Source: Ganoderma boninense
Taxonomy: Eukaryota; Basidiomycota; Agaricomycetes; Polyporales; Polyporaceae
Length of the DNA: 64,000 nt
Reading direction: 5' to 3'
Assembly: GCA_002900995.3 (NCBI GenBank)
Contig: CM035308.1
Location: forward strand, 3,808,089-3,872,088
Shown here: positions 32,317 to 45,899 of the stretch, one piece after another
How the letters are laid out: every line of letters begins with the position of its first letter
Position numbering within the stretch: position 1 is the first letter of the stretch
Translations under genes and position numbers: made by a program
The notes under the pieces: generated by a model
The model's database searches: none
Seen by the model: only the letters and a program-made list of their open reading frames with translations
What the model was told of the DNA's origin: nothing

Positions 32317-34580
32317 ATAAGGTTCCATGCCACCATCCCGCCGCCGTTCTCGTTCTCTGCCTCATCTCTCCATCCCTGGTATCCTTGCTTGCTTCTCTGC
32401 TTTGTCTGCCAGCTCGACTGCCCTCCCCGTCCTACCCGCTTCCGCTTCGCGGACAGAATGGCGTCCTGGTTCGTTCGCAATCATGCAAGATGGCCCCTCG
32501 AAGTTCGAAGGACTACCGCCACTGTGCTTCTTACGACCCTGAACGACCATTTTAGAGCACCCTGGAGACACCCTCGTCGCGAAGGGCATCATCTCAAGGC
32601 GCCAATTTTTAGAAGGGTTTCACGTATTTGCAGTCCACATCTTGTATGTGCGTACGTTCAAATGTCATGCTCTATTCCCTGTTCCTCCATACCCTGCTTC
32701 TTCCCTCGAGCTTTGGTCAACATGAATGTATGCTCGGGGTCAAACCGCCGCCGTGCACAGAACCTGCATCAAGGGCCAGACTACCCGCTCACGATGTGAA
32801 ACGGTCGGGACAATCCTCGGTTTTCGCCCTCCCCTTTCCCTTCTCTACAAGGCCTGCATCGTAGAGGTCCAAACCTGTCCTCAGCTTCGCATTCCAGAGA
32901 TGACATTTGGAAGAGGAAACGTGGAAAAATAGTCAGTTATAGTGTCGCCGCCCACCGCTATGTGCTGACTAGGGCGTTGTCTCATAGAACATTCTTCTCC
33001 CGGCGTGGTAATGCCCTTCGGTCCGTGTGTTCAGAGCGTTTGCAACGCACGGGAGACTTGCAGCGCTGGTGAGAAAGGAGAGTTTGAGGCTGTCCTCGGC
33101 CCGAGTGCCACAGCCTAGGTCTATCTTCATCCAAGAGAGCGTCCACCAGCCTCGTGACGACGACTCCTCATGTATGTCACAAGGCTCTCGAAGTTAACCA
33201 TATGCAGTGAGGTTACATGACATATAAAGTACAGCAGTCACCATATGCGCGGCCGTCCAGCTGGTGTCAACCTCCAAAGATCCTCGGCGTCCCTCAACAG
33301 CAACCAACAACGCTTTGCAAGTCAATTCAAGTACCCGCGGAGGCACTGTATGGCAGTGCAGCTGCCCAATTCGTACCTGGCAGTGACGCACTGGCAGCGT
33401 GCGGCCTTCTCGAACAAAGTACGCAGGTCCTTTCCTCGGTCCGCTCGCGTCGCGGACGATCAATGCAACCACTATTGACGAAATGTGCGGATCTGCGATC
33501 GCCTATGTAGGATAACCCTGGAGCAGGTCCCTTGCGCGCCCCGCCTCTTTGCTCCGGATCCACGACCGGGACGCGGAACTGTTCCAGAAATGGTTACAGT
33601 TAATCGCAGCACGTCGGCGTTGAATTATGTCGCTATGAGGCCGAGGCTCTGGCTCTTGGGACCTTTGAAGCGCAGCGGCCTTACAATACCGTCGCGGTGA
33701 ATGAATCCAATCGTTCCTTGAAACACCTGTGGATGCGGTACTACTGAGACTGCTACAATTCCATTTGCATTCATCGTGCGTGTCCAATCCTTGTATATGG
33801 ATAAACTGAAGAGGCCGTGGCGGCCATGCTCACACTTTCTCGTTCGCGGCACCGTGTGGTTGCTTTCACAGGCTAACTCGAACCTCGACCGTCGCCGGCG
33901 GGCCCGCCAGCCAATCTTCGGCTCCGCGAAGCTCAGGTTGGCGCGAAGTCTGCATAACTCTGCCTAGGTACGTTCTCCCGCGTCTTATCGTGCATGTGTA
34001 GTGTGTATTCTATTGTGCGCCCAGATGGACACACCAGAGCTCAAGCCCAGACGCAGACTCATCGCGCTGATCCATCCTTTTTTCTGTATCCTCGTTCCTA
34101 GTTCCTAGTTGGTTCCTGGCGCAAGGGTCCCGCGCGCCCGCACTAAGTACTGTATGTACTTTCTTGAATTGCCCCTTCTTCCCGACTGCACTGATCAACG
34201 TCTAGCTCCCCCGCCCCGGCCTCAGTTGCATGATGACATTGAGATGCTGTGCGTGACGCCGGTTCCCAGCCGCGCTGCGCACCCGTACCACCAGATCACC
34301 GCGGACCACAATACGACTTGTGACAATTTCAATCGACGCTCGCCGACGGTGACCAGCAAACAAACCGGTGATCCATGATGGGCCAGGGGGGTTCAAGCTG
34401 AGCAGTCGCATTCGTAGCGTAAGCACTCTGCGGTCAAACACCGTCGATGTCATCATTGGCAACGTCAACTCAAAGTCCGCGGTATGCATGAGACGACCAT
34501 CGCACAGCTGGGAGAGCCGCGAACAGCGGACCGCAATTGCAAGTCTTTGCGAGCTTCCAGCGGGACGATGACGGCCGCGC
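32317..34580. repeat. 2.3 kb dispersed repeat, right copy (inverted relative to 4048-6346)
   Basis: Reverse complement of 4048-6346 with scattered substitutions and few indels. It is much cleaner than the adjoining 37235-47398 arm. It starts at the gap and ends sharply at 34580. Confidence 0.8.
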
Positions 34581-37234
34581 ATGTCCGCCTCCGCCTCCGC
34601 CGACAGCGGAGATCCCGCCTCTCGACTTCCGATCAGCTTCAGTTCGTCTCGCGGTCCGTGGCGCGGAGTTCTAGCCTTCAATCGATGAGTACATCATTGC
34701 ACTTTGCTCCGGTTGCTTGGGAGAGAGTTTGGTTTCGTTAGATGCTGACGTGGCTTCTGGTTTTTTAATTCAGATTTGGACTGGGCGATCGTGGCGACGT
34801 TCCGGTTCGGTGCTACTGGAGAACTTTGGCAAAGGATCTAAAGGGCGAGTATTTATACCATAATTCGCGAATCGCTGATCTTACCGACCGCTAACGCATT
34901 GAGGCACCTAGCATGTTGGTCCTCCCGCCACAAGTGGTGACTGTAAGTAAGTATGCGCATCAGGGGCACTCAATTTGAAGCTATCTTTTCAGGGCATGCC
35001 AAGCGCATGCAAATGGATTTTAATGGCTATCTATCACCATATGTTCTGCTCCAAGTTCCAGCTACGACTGACCAGCCTCCTCGGCTACCGTGTCGGTGTC
35101 GATGCGGAACGGCCATCTGACGTCCCCGGCTTCTGAGGCCCGTAGACAACTGATATCAGCCGGTATGTGGCCTGAGCCTACAGGCGTCCAGGGGAATTAT
35201 GGGACCTGTGACGGGTCCCGTCACCTAGGTCTGGGTGCGGCGACCTGCGTCCAAGGCTTCACTTTGCGACGTTGAAGCACGACAGTCTGGCGGCCCGCGC
35301 TTAGATAGGTGTTTTACAGATGCGCCGCCCGCTCACCGGGATCTGTCTTTGCTTGAGTTTATCAACGTAACACCGCTCCGAATGCGTACATGGCTAGGCG
35401 CACGTATAGCACCAGTTGTCGTCAGACTCGTGTAGTGGCGTGCACAGGTGGGATAATTTTGGGTATGGCCTTGTCCGAAGAGGATACTACTAACACATAT
35501 TCCTGCTACAGCTGCAGAGGCGGGGGCGTGGCGGGGCATGTGGGCTGAGTGAATTGTAGGCGAATGGAATGCTAGGTGTGCCGATCCGTCGAGGATGGAC
35601 GAGGAGCTACGGCCAACGACGGGATTCGGCGGAATGCCCATGTGCTTCTCCTAGCATTCAGTCCCAAGTCCGGCACCGGTTTGTGCTTCACCCGCACGCC
35701 AGATGGAAGACAACAACATCTCGACGTACGTCAGCGGTTAATGACTAACGCTGCTACTGAGCACAGTCTAACGCCGTACTATGCTATTGGCAGGGTTCGA
35801 TTTGTTCACGTCGGCCGCGCCCGAATTACATGGACCGTGACCGGAGCGAGGGTCTCCTCAATGAGCAAGGTTGTAAGAATAGCAAGAAGGTTCACTCGCC
35901 CCTACACGCCCCCCGCGCCGGGGTAATTCTACGCACGGCCTTCGGTTGCCTCTTCCACGGTCAATCCCACACCACCTAGCGCGTTGTCCCAGGTTTCGTG
36001 TTGGACCAAGGCGCAGCGTTTACACTTGACGCGTGGCTGCGGCGACGCGCCCCAGCGATTCGAAGAGACTGGCGGTAGCCTTCAACGTGCGCGCTAGAGA
36101 GAGGCTACATCCACGCTATGGTCCGTCTGGTCGCGCTCGTCTTGCTCAGAGGACATTCGGGCGCGAGCGTTCTGCGTGCTGCTTGCCCGGGCGGTCATGC
36201 CATCATCGGAGCGAGCAGACGTCTTTACTGCGGACGACACATGGCAGTCCACATCTGCGCGGGATGGTGGGAGGAGAAGAAGTATCCCGAGCAGTGAAGA
36301 GGGGCGTGGGGCCGAGGGCAGTCAACGCCGCTGGTCCTGAACGTTGAAGGGCGTCTCCACGGTGCGCAGGTTGCCGCTTTCATTGAAGTGCTGCCTTGCT
36401 CACAGGATTTTGGAGTGTTACTTTGCGTGACGATGTCCATTCCGACATACCTGTACGAAACAGCAATCCGAACCGCGAGCTGTCCGTGCTGAATGTTCCA
36501 CTAAGCCGATTTCGATGGTGTCAAGGTGACTATTAATGACCACACAGGTAAGCTGTCAAAATTCCAAAGACGTGTTTGACTGACACAGCCGTCCGCAAAA
36601 TCTCCAAGAGTCAGCTCATATATATTTTAGCAGTGTGCAAGTGTCGTATGGCAAGCTCCCGAATATTCTCGATCGGTACCCCATTGTCAAGAGTTTCAGA
36701 AGAACGCATTGCCGCCCGTACTACGAGCCTGGTCTAGGATGCGGGACGGCACAGTAACACTGGCAAGTGTTTCTCATCCTTTCAAACCGAACGGCCCTTG
36801 ATTATGACTTACAGAAACACGGTCGCATACTCATGACGCTGTGCCACCCCAATGTGCACGCCGTGCGCGCTCATGTAGATTCAACCCCTGAGAGCGCTCC
36901 GCCGGCGCGGGCCCAGATTCGAAGAAGTTGGAAGACCAGTCGCAGTGGGATTCTCCCACTAGAATTCCACGGTCCGTGATTTCTGCAATTGGGTTGACAG
37001 GCATTAGGGTGACGGGATCGGATTTAGTACGTTTTGGAGAAGCCAGGACCGGCGCGCCTCCAGGCTCTACGCGCTTGCATCTGGCGCGGTAGAGCATCAG
37101 AAAGGCTCTATTTCCGAGGTAAGTGTAGAGGATATTGACGCTGGTTGAGTCCGGATGGTGGAGGTGAGCTGGGCATGGGGCGCGATGCTGACGATCGCGG
37201 TCGTCCTCAGAGAGGGACGGTCATGAACAACTCT
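34581..37234. other. Single-copy stretch without recognisable genes
   Basis: About 2.65 kb lying between two inverted-duplicate blocks. It has only short open frames, none with family motifs or splice-consistent continuity. Read in reverse it is the natural continuation of the clean arm beyond 32216. Confidence 0.55.
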
Positions 37235-37589
37235 CGTCTCATGTTCCTGTACAACCAGTCTACTCACAACAGTCTTTCGGAACTCTAGGTCGTCGGTGGG
37301 GAGGAAGAATTAAGGCTTCTAAGTGATAGCTTGCCATGACGCAGGCTCTGTTGGTCCATGTATCAGCAGCGCTCCAATGCCCTGGTCGCTCCACTGCCCT
37401 GATATCTACATGTCATCCATTGGCCCCAAACATTTGCCGCTGTAATGGCTGTCGCACTTATTGGTCTCAGCCGCACACTTGAACAATTTCAACTCAACCA
37501 GTATATTCTCCTCGAGCACCATAGCCTACCCTACGGAACCCGTAGGTTCTCTTCAGGATCGCATCTCCTCGAACGCACGGCTGGAGATC

Positions 37590-38796
37590 CACTCACCCTC
37601 CCGCTCACCGGGCATGGATGCAACTCGACCTCGAACCGCTTGATCGCAGCCTGAGGGACCCGGCCCAAACATACCTCGAGCATCCGTTCGCTTTCGCCGA
37701 CACGCGGCCTGCCATCGCACACATTTCCTCCTCAAACACCTTCAGAAGCCTCCGAGACGGCGTCTACCTACAGACCCTTTCCTTCAGGCTTGCAAGCGCG
37801 AGGCCGAGCTCGAGTCCCATCGAGCAGCGCGAGATTCGCGCCCGGCCCCAGCAAAGGCTCATGAGAGTGCCCCGTCACCGAACGAGCGTCACACCCGGAA
37901 CGTGGGCCCACTTGTGGCCGACAGGGAGGGGACCAGAGCGCGCGGGGATAGATCGCGCTCTCGTCGCAGTAGTCGATCAGGTTTAGCAGCCACTCAGCCC
38001 ACCCGGCGTAATTCCTCCTGAGGATGGCCTTGCCGCACGGGTTCGGCGGAGATCGTCCAGGACACAGGCGCGCGGCAGGAAGGCGTACGTACGGATGCGG
38101 CCGTCGCCCGTTGACTGCGGCACCCGAGCATTGCGCGAGTCCTCCACGCCATCATCTGTGCCTTTCCGAGTTCGCGATCGTCTATGCGAGCCCGGGCAGA
38201 GTGAGGTCGTCTCGGGGGCGGAGGGATATGACTGCACGTTCACTCGAAGGAATCTGGGGTCGCGAAGAGAGGAGGGGCGGACACGTGAATGCGCATCTCC
38301 ATCCGGCGCCAACGAGGAGGTCGCAAGGGGTAATGAGGCCATTGGCGAAGGTAAGTCGTGCTGCCGTCGCCGAGGGCGCGCACAAGGATAGGGCTTGGTC
38401 CCACTGGACGAGATCCGGCGGGGACAGCGGCGAGGAGTAGCTTGCGAGGACAGCTGGATCGATCCGGGGCCGGATGTCCTCCTCGCGCTGGGGAGGGTCA
38501 TCCTCGCCGCCGAGCTTGAGGTGCACGTTGCGGGCTGTCGCAGTCTGAGAATCTCTCACCTTCCGGGGCGAGAGTTGTTGTCAAACCGCTTGGAGCCGTT
38601 TCGCGCAGGGCGCGCTGGCCGCTTTTCCATCCGAGTCGAGGGAGCCGCCGAGGTGGGCGGCGTGCGTCGAAGCTGGCGTCGCGTTCGTAGACGGTGGTGG
38701 GATGCGCGGGCGATGGAGGGTCAAAAGGACAGCGAGGCCGCCTAAGCCACCGCCGATGATGGCGATACGGTATGTTGCCTGGGTGTGTGAGGACTA
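37590..38796 (-). pseudogene. Degenerate copy of the FAD monooxygenase
   Basis: Mirrors 30651-31865. The start reads ATAGTCC instead of ATGTCC, and several single-base indels split the frame. Recognisable pieces remain, such as LKLGGEDDPPQREEDIRP. Treat as a duplicate or sequencing shadow, not a separate gene. Confidence 0.8.
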
Positions 38797-39459
38797 TTGT
38801 TGTATAGATAGAGTCTGGGAGGTAGGAAAAGGCTGGGGATGAAATTCTGTTGGTTGAGAGGAGGATATGGCTGACTGCACCGGATGGGGATGGGGAGTCC
38901 TAGTGCCAACGTATGATGAGCCTTATATACGCTTTCTGACCGTCGGCGGGGCCCGATGATGCGCGTTGTCCCTCTGCTCACTCATCGGCCAACAACACCT
39001 TAGAGAACACGCATGGTGTGTAGGTGTACAGCATGACGATGCCACGCTACGCTCATATGCTTGATGACTCGGATGGGATGCCGGGAGGACAGCACGTCCG
39101 CATGCGCAAGGAGTCACACAGGCGGACTCACACACGGTGGAAACTCCAGTGTATCGAGTGCCAGCAGTGGATGCCGGTAGGATACGCACGCCATTTGCGG
39201 GGGCAACTACTTGGAGCAACCGAGGGCTGCTCAATTGTTCGTGGTCCTAGAATTTTTAAAGCTAGACACGAGTCTTTAATCAATTTGAAACAGGCCCGTG
39301 CCTCACTGCTTCTCGGAAGTTTGGAGTGGGCTGAGAGGAGGAGCACTCCAAACGTAAGAGAGAGAAGTTCATTCTACAAAGAGCAATGAGGCTGAAAAGC
39401 TGCGAGGATATTATCGGATCCCTGGACATCCCGGAGAGCCTCCACAACGGGCGGCAAAA

Positions 39460-41420
39460 CACAATATCTTCGTCCGCCTCCTCCCTCCCTGCCAAGTTAT
39501 CACGCTGGTGGCAGCGCTCCTTCCCACCACACTCTCTTCGTTGAGGGCGAATAGTCAAGGAGCGGGGCGAGGGTGGAGATCCAGAGAAGCGGGAGACTGC
39601 AGGCTATATTCATGTTAAGCGCATACAGTGTTTAGTACTGAAGAGATGAAGTTGCCTCAACTCAGAGAGGCGCGAGGATATTGAAAGGCAAGGCAAGTTG
39701 GTCATCTGCCAAGGGTGGGGCTCGGGCCGCAGCGGCCTGGAGCGACGAAGATGCCAGGAGTGCGCGCAGCGCGAAAGCCGCTCCTCTCCTGCCCGCGAAC
39801 CACATCTACCCTTTCCTCCAAGACTCCTTTGTTTCCCAGTCACTATTATTGGTAAAAATTAGTAATATTTTGTCAAGTATTTTCTTCTAGTTCTGCGGCG
39901 CGCGCGCGACGCGGCCGCGCTATAGTTTATAAAGCTCTGTAACGAGCTATACCGACGGCGGGCGCTTAGCCTACGGTTGAGACGAGGCTCTCTCCATCAA
40001 TTTTGCTCTGTTTTCCTCGCAGGCCTGGGTATCATTTGAGGGGATGCCACCTTTAATGAGGTCTTAATTCAGTACTTTCTGTGAACAATTTGAGCAACAG
40101 GGTGACTAGCATCTATTCAGCTCATCTGCTGCATCTAGCGCAGGCATTTCTGGCCTCCCTTCCAACGGCTATTCAAGAGGAGATGTAATATTTAGAAATA
40201 TCTGGAATATTTTTCTACATTTTTATGCCTATATGCGAAGGTCTGAAACCGGGTGTATATGGAGGCTCGAGCCCCCCGCGAGGGACTCTCGAGGGCCTCA
40301 CGTGCCACGACATTGGTCGAACCAACTCGGGCGTCTAATAGGTCTTGCCGGCTACCCAATCAGGCCACCAATCCTGGGCGTCTAGAGACCAATGTTGTAT
40401 CGGGCACACATTGGCTCCAACGAATCCTACCCTGAAGGGCAATCTACGAATACACGTGACTCCAACATTACTGGCGCTTATCACATGATCAAGGATCGCG
40501 ACCCGCTTCTCGGAATCACCTCGACCCGTCCTTGGAATTTGCTCTCAACCGAAAGAAGTGGTGGTGGGAGGAGCCTGTGGCTGGCTTTTCAAACACTCTT
40601 AGATTGTGATGATATAATGTTCGTCAGTGTGCTCTATGCGATTATGCGAATCTTCTTACAGCCCTTTCCAAAATTGTCGTCCGCGTCTCGCGCGAAAAAA
40701 TTCAAAAATCGAAAAATTCATAACCACAGCTGCGGATAATGTAGTGCCAGGATTTGGTGTGTAACAGTCTCAGGATTATTTGAGAGGCATGCACGACTTG
40801 AATCAGGAGTGGGGAGCAAGTTTACTCACGAGATAGACACGAATGCGTCATCCGGGGGCGAAGTCCGTTACTGCTTTTGGTTGGGCAAGAGTTGGGGCGG
40901 ATTTCGTTTGCTCAAGCACGACACCTGAGGTATCTGTAAATATGTCGTAATAAAAACCAATTTGGCACCTGTGGTTGAAGGATGGATGATACCTCGACGG
41001 GTTTGACCCTTTTCCTCGGAATAAACGCGGAGAAGGGCCCTCGAGGACCATTTGGGTTTGACACCATACACCCATCCTATGGTCAAAATCAAAGCTCAAA
41101 AATCACAAAATGAGAAAGTTGGATTTGACACTTAAACTCAATCCGTGTCAAGGGACTGAGCTCTCTCTCCCCACAACGCTGAACTGGGTGCTGGATCTTT
41201 GAGAACGGGCTCTGAGTGCCTAACTCCAAAACTTCCTCCTCGTTCTTTTAACACTCAACATCATAAAGAGGGCTCCAATTATAGAATGGAGGCCGAAAGG
41301 GATGTGTGAATCATCCTATTTTGGGTACCTCAGGGAATTTTCGCTTTTTCAAATTTTTTCGGGGCCCCGGAACGGGGCGGGGAAACATCAATTTCCCGGA
41401 AAGGCTGTAACTCCCTGACT
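39460..41420. repeat. Noisy copies of the two inverted-repeat elements
   Basis: Reverse-complement versions of 28062-28820 and 28897-29942, with indels. They show both elements were present before the segment was duplicated. Confidence 0.7.
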
Positions 41421-41589
41421 GGGCCCCTTTTCCCCCGGGACTTTGGGAATCGTCAAGGCGCTGGGCATCTCCCAAAGATGCAATTCGTGTATTTACGAAC
41501 TTCATGATAGAAAATTCCCTTTCACAGACTTACTTTTATGCATGAAGTATGTGAGGTATCTTTTTGCAAACGTCCCTGAGCGGATGGAT

Positions 41590-42190
41590 ATTAAATTTCG
41601 AAAACCACATGCGTCGATCTGGCTGGTACCCCCTTTCAGAAAATCCAGGGGGGACCAACCAAAAATTGACGAACAAACTCGTATGCCACCCGAACTCCTG
41701 AATATTTAATTTAAGCAGGTGCTACACTGCCCGAGGTGGGGCGAAAACTTCCCCTGGCGTGCGTCGACTCCTCAGAGTCACGCGCGGCTGCCCTCGATAC
41801 TCCAGCACCGGGTTCAGCAAAAATCAAAAGTTTCCTTCAGCGAACCCCCGACGAGCGGAGAAACCATCCGTCATCCTCCCACCGGACGCTCGGGGCATCT
41901 CTTGTTGAGCACAGATTTTGGCAAGCGAGGCTTGCTCCCCCGGGGAGTTCCCGACTAGGATACGTGGGGATTGAAACAAATTTTGTAGCCCATCCGTTTG
42001 CCTCTGTACCGAACGAAGGGTACAGGAAACCCCGGAAATATTAATCCCCTTCTGTTTGCTCTGCTCCCTCCACGGTTTTTCCAAAAAAAAGGAATCAAAG
42101 CCAGTCTGGGCCGGCTATAAAATAGGGCTAAAGGAGGTCCAGTTTCTCGCCGTCCGAGCCCCTCGATTCGTCCGAGCCCCGATGGGTCTT

Positions 42191-42233
<43 letters not shown>

Positions 42234-43630
42234 CGAAAAACCGGAACCCCCCGGGGCCCTGGGGAGGCGCACCGATTGACGCTGCTTCGCTGCAGCGTTA
42301 AAAGACCGGGAGATGCCGCTGCGGGACGAGCCCGAGAGCTGCTGATGACGCGCTGAGGCATGGCTTTCGAAATGAGCCCCTTCCTTTTTTTTCTCCCCTT
42401 TGAGAGGGAGAACACGAGGAACCAAAAAAGAGCTACCGAGAAAAAGACCCCCTCCCCCCGCAAATCCGACGAAAAGGGACGAGACGATGCGACGGGGTTT
42501 TACCCCGATCTCGCCGATTCCAAACGAACGAGTCAGCGAGCCCCCTCCCCCTTCCTTCCAGTTCTGATGATGCACTGCGAGCCCGGGGCGAACCCCGGGA
42601 CCACCACCTTCCCCGCTAAATTACGGAGTCAAAGCGCACGGAGCGCACGCAGGCATTGGCGCAGATTATTGTCGCTGACCAAGGGCGAGCACCGGAGGCC
42701 TGTCTAGGGCCCATGAAGATTTCCGAGCTGGAACGTTGAGGAGGTGTAAGGTTTCTTTTGTTTATTTGGGGTGCGCAGGGCTGTTTTTCAATTTTATTTT
42801 GTGTTGCTCGCAAAAGGCGCACCTTGTGGGGGGTGTGTTGAGCACAGATTTTGGCAAGCGAGCGCTTGCTCGCCGGGGGGTTCCCCCACGTTTTGGATAC
42901 GTGCGGGATTGTACTATTTTGTAGGCCCAAACCTTTCCCCCTGTCCACGACGACGGTAAAGGCAACGGGAATATACTCGCTTCTGCTGCTCTTTCTCGAC
43001 CCTCCAACGGTTTTTTTTCCCCCCATCTTTTCGGGTTTCCTCAGAAACTGTGCTGCTCCCCGACCCTGCGCACCTCGCAACATGCCCCCACGCCAACACA
43101 GTACGCTTTATCGAAGCCTTCCCGGCGTGCTTTCTCCAAACGACTAGTGATACTACCCCCCCCCCCGAAGCAGGTCCCCGGCCCCGAGCGGAGATCGCCC
43201 TGCCGACTTTCCGTTTTCCGGGCTCGAGTACCGCCCCCCGCACGGGAAGGATGCAGGGTTTCCCCTCCGGGCGCTTCATTCCAAACCCCAGCCCGGCGGC
43301 GCGAAATCGGGACGGCGTGGGGGGGCCGAGCGCGGGGTTTTTCGGAGCTTTCGTGCCGCTGGGCCGCGCTCGTGACGTGTGAGAAATCGCCGTGCAGGAG
43401 ATGCGAGGGTTGTCCGTTCAGGAGCCCCAGTGGGGGGATGCTGGGACGTGGGGGGCAGGCGAGAAGTACTGGGAATTGCCCCGGGGGGCTGATGTCAAGG
43501 CCGGGATCCGTACCCGTGTCGCGACGGCTTGGACCTGGCAATAGCGACGCAGGAGGGAAATGAGGAGGGAAGCTGGACCGCCTTTAGGTTTAATGTTACC
43601 AAGTTTAGTAGCTTTGGTATCCGAGTCTTA
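41590..43630 (+). pseudogene. Degenerate copy of the broken F-box-like gene
   Basis: Mirrors 25861-27852, including both 183-bp repeats and the insert between them. Frames are shattered, and a 41-T run at 42193-42233 replaces normal sequence. Confidence 0.75.
42193..42233. repeat. 41-base T homopolymer
   Basis: An unbroken run of T with no counterpart in the clean arm, where ordinary mixed sequence stands (around 27270-27285). Most likely a base-calling artefact. Confidence 0.8.
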
Positions 43631-44194
43631 CTGATTGAAAGGGGACTGGGTTTTTCTGAAGCTACTACACAGGAAACCCTTTCTAGCGTTACTAGTGAGG
43701 ATTTCCCCGGTGAGGGTGATCCCACCTGTAATTTCTTTTGAACATACCGTGGCCATTGCCCACTCGGGGATCCGCTGTCGTCGAACTCGGTTCGCTCACC
43801 CTGCAAGTTATGGGCGCGAGTAACTGTCCTTGTCTGCACCGCGGCTTTTTGCCAAAAGGAGGAAACTTCTATGTCAAAATTTTGGGGTAGCGTAAGTTGT
43901 ACTACTATAGCCAGTCCCCGCTTCATCGGTGCAATTTGACCGCAAGCCTTGCACCCCTAAATTAAGTGGCTCTAAATTTTTGCCTGGGGGATGAACCCCT
44001 GGGTCGGGACCCGGCAAATTTAGGGGCTGGGCAATTGCCCGGGCCCGGGGCGCCCCTGCGGCCCGCGCGAAGTGGCCACCGCCCTGGCGGATCAACTTAA
44101 AACTGTTACCGCCCCCACAAGCTCGCCCCGACCACTCTCCTGCAGGTTTCCCAAACCACCTTTTATCGTCCTTTGCTGCTCCCACTTGAGCTAG

Positions 44195-45435
44195 AAGGGC
44201 GCCTGCAGGCGAACAGTCTCTTTAATGTCAAGGGCAAGGCGTCCTTTATAACTGGCGGGAACCGTGGTATCCGGGAAATGTACGTTCCCCTTGGGGCTCG
44301 TGACTAATGTATGGAGGGCTGAGGTCCAGGTTTTGCCCCCGGATGTGGCTTTGGTAAAATTGCGAAACCGGTTCATCAGAACGCGCGGGAAAAGGGTTGT
44401 TTCTTCCTCCCACCAGCCTGCGTCGTCGGCACCCATTAGGCACTGACCCTGCGATCCGCCCCAGGTGTACATCTCAGCACGGTCCGCGAAGAATGCGCCG
44501 CGACGGAGAAGGAGCTGAACGCGCTCGGCCTGGGGGACGTGCGTTCGCCACCCACCGACATGCAGAAGCTGAGCAAGTCGACCACCTGTCGCGAGCTCAG
44601 CAAGCACGAGAAACGCCCTGCACGTCCTTGTTTAAAAATGTGGGCCGGGGTGGGCCGAAAACCCTTCCCACGAGTATCGGTGCGTCCCGGGAACTCGTTC
44701 ATTTCTGCACATTTGCTGTGAGTCGTTTACGCTCATTTGCGTGGACGGGGGTATGGGGCGACAGGACTCGGGGGTGGGGACGAGCTCTGACGGTCAACCT
44801 CCACCGGGCTCAACCTCACCCAGAAATGCTCCGCTCCTGGGGCGCTGGGCCCGAGCAGGGCGGGCAGGAGACGGCACCTGGCGCGTCCGCGGAAAACATC
44901 ACGTACGTCCCTCCGCCAGTGTCATCACGCGCTCTTTCCCTGCATCTGTCAACGTCTTTCCCGCACCCCTTACGGTGACTGTTCTGCTGCAGCTCGGTTC
45001 GTTGAGGGCGTCCGTTTCCCCGCGGGATGAGAAAGTATGCCTATCCGCCCAGCAAAGCGGGTCTGCCCACCTCCGAGCCGGAATTTCCCGGGCGGGGTGG
45101 GCTTCGAAGGAATCACCAGCAACGCTTTGCCCGCGGGCCCTTCAGAGCAAAAGTCAGTCGCTCCCCCTCTGTCCATTCCTCCTGTGCATCGCTCTATTCT
45201 AGTAATTTACGATGCTGACTGTTTTTGCCTCGGTGATGGCGCAGACGTTGCGTGAGCAGGGCAAATCAAAAAGGGCGGGGGGAAATACCACTCGCGGACC
45301 CGGCACTCCGGGAGGGTGGTTGGCGGGGTGTATTTCCTGCGAGCAGGCGGGAGCGTTGGGCCCAATGGCGCGACAATCGCGGTGGATGGAGGGAAGGGGT
45401 TTGTCCGGATGGACACCAGGGGCACCAAAAGCTCT
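44195..45435 (+). pseudogene. Degenerate copy of the short-chain dehydrogenase
   Basis: Mirrors 24081-25333. The ATG is gone (AGAAGGGCG where the clean copy has AGAATGTCG), and the NNAG region and YSASK region are corrupted by indels. Confidence 0.8.
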
Positions 45436-45621
45436 TATGTTCTGCATCTGTACCTCAGTGCCTCCCGGGAAAGTTGGGTGAAAGGGTACGTTGCCTGCGG
45501 GCAAAATCTAGGGCGATGGCGACTTGAATGTCTATCTACCTTTCCTTGTATTTCCACAATACAAAAAGAAGGACAACATTGCGTATTCTACATGAGCAGG
45601 GGAAGAAAAACAATGCGCAAA

Positions 45622-45715
45622 CGACACCAACAGGATTTTGAACTCGGGTCTAAAGAGAAAAGATAAGCACGACCGACCAGGTTCAATCTGTCGCCGTAAC
45701 CACTTGGCTTGTGTC
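45622..45715 (-). pseudogene. Degraded copy of tRNA-Ser(CGA)
   Basis: Reverse complement of 23797-23896 with lesions: the B-box reads GAGTTCAAAATCC, the acceptor stem is mismatched, and the anticodon-loop and variable-arm bases are altered. It cannot form the cloverleaf. Confidence 0.85.
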
Positions 45716-45899
45716 CGTGAAGCGCTGAAACCCCCCATGACTAGAAGAAACCCCGCCCCCCCGGGGCCCCCCCCCGTTGCCAAACCTTGACTTTCAAAGT
45801 CCAACATCGGCCCAGCGCATTCAGGACGTCCCTTTGTCCGAGGAAAACCCCGTTGCCGGGGAGACCCTGAAGACGTTGAACTTCGGTCCCGGTCAGAAC

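Noticed and set aside
42193..42233. Poly(A) tail of a LINE or processed pseudogene (41 T)
   Set aside because: The clean arm has ordinary sequence at the same place and no retroposon body or target duplication is adjacent.
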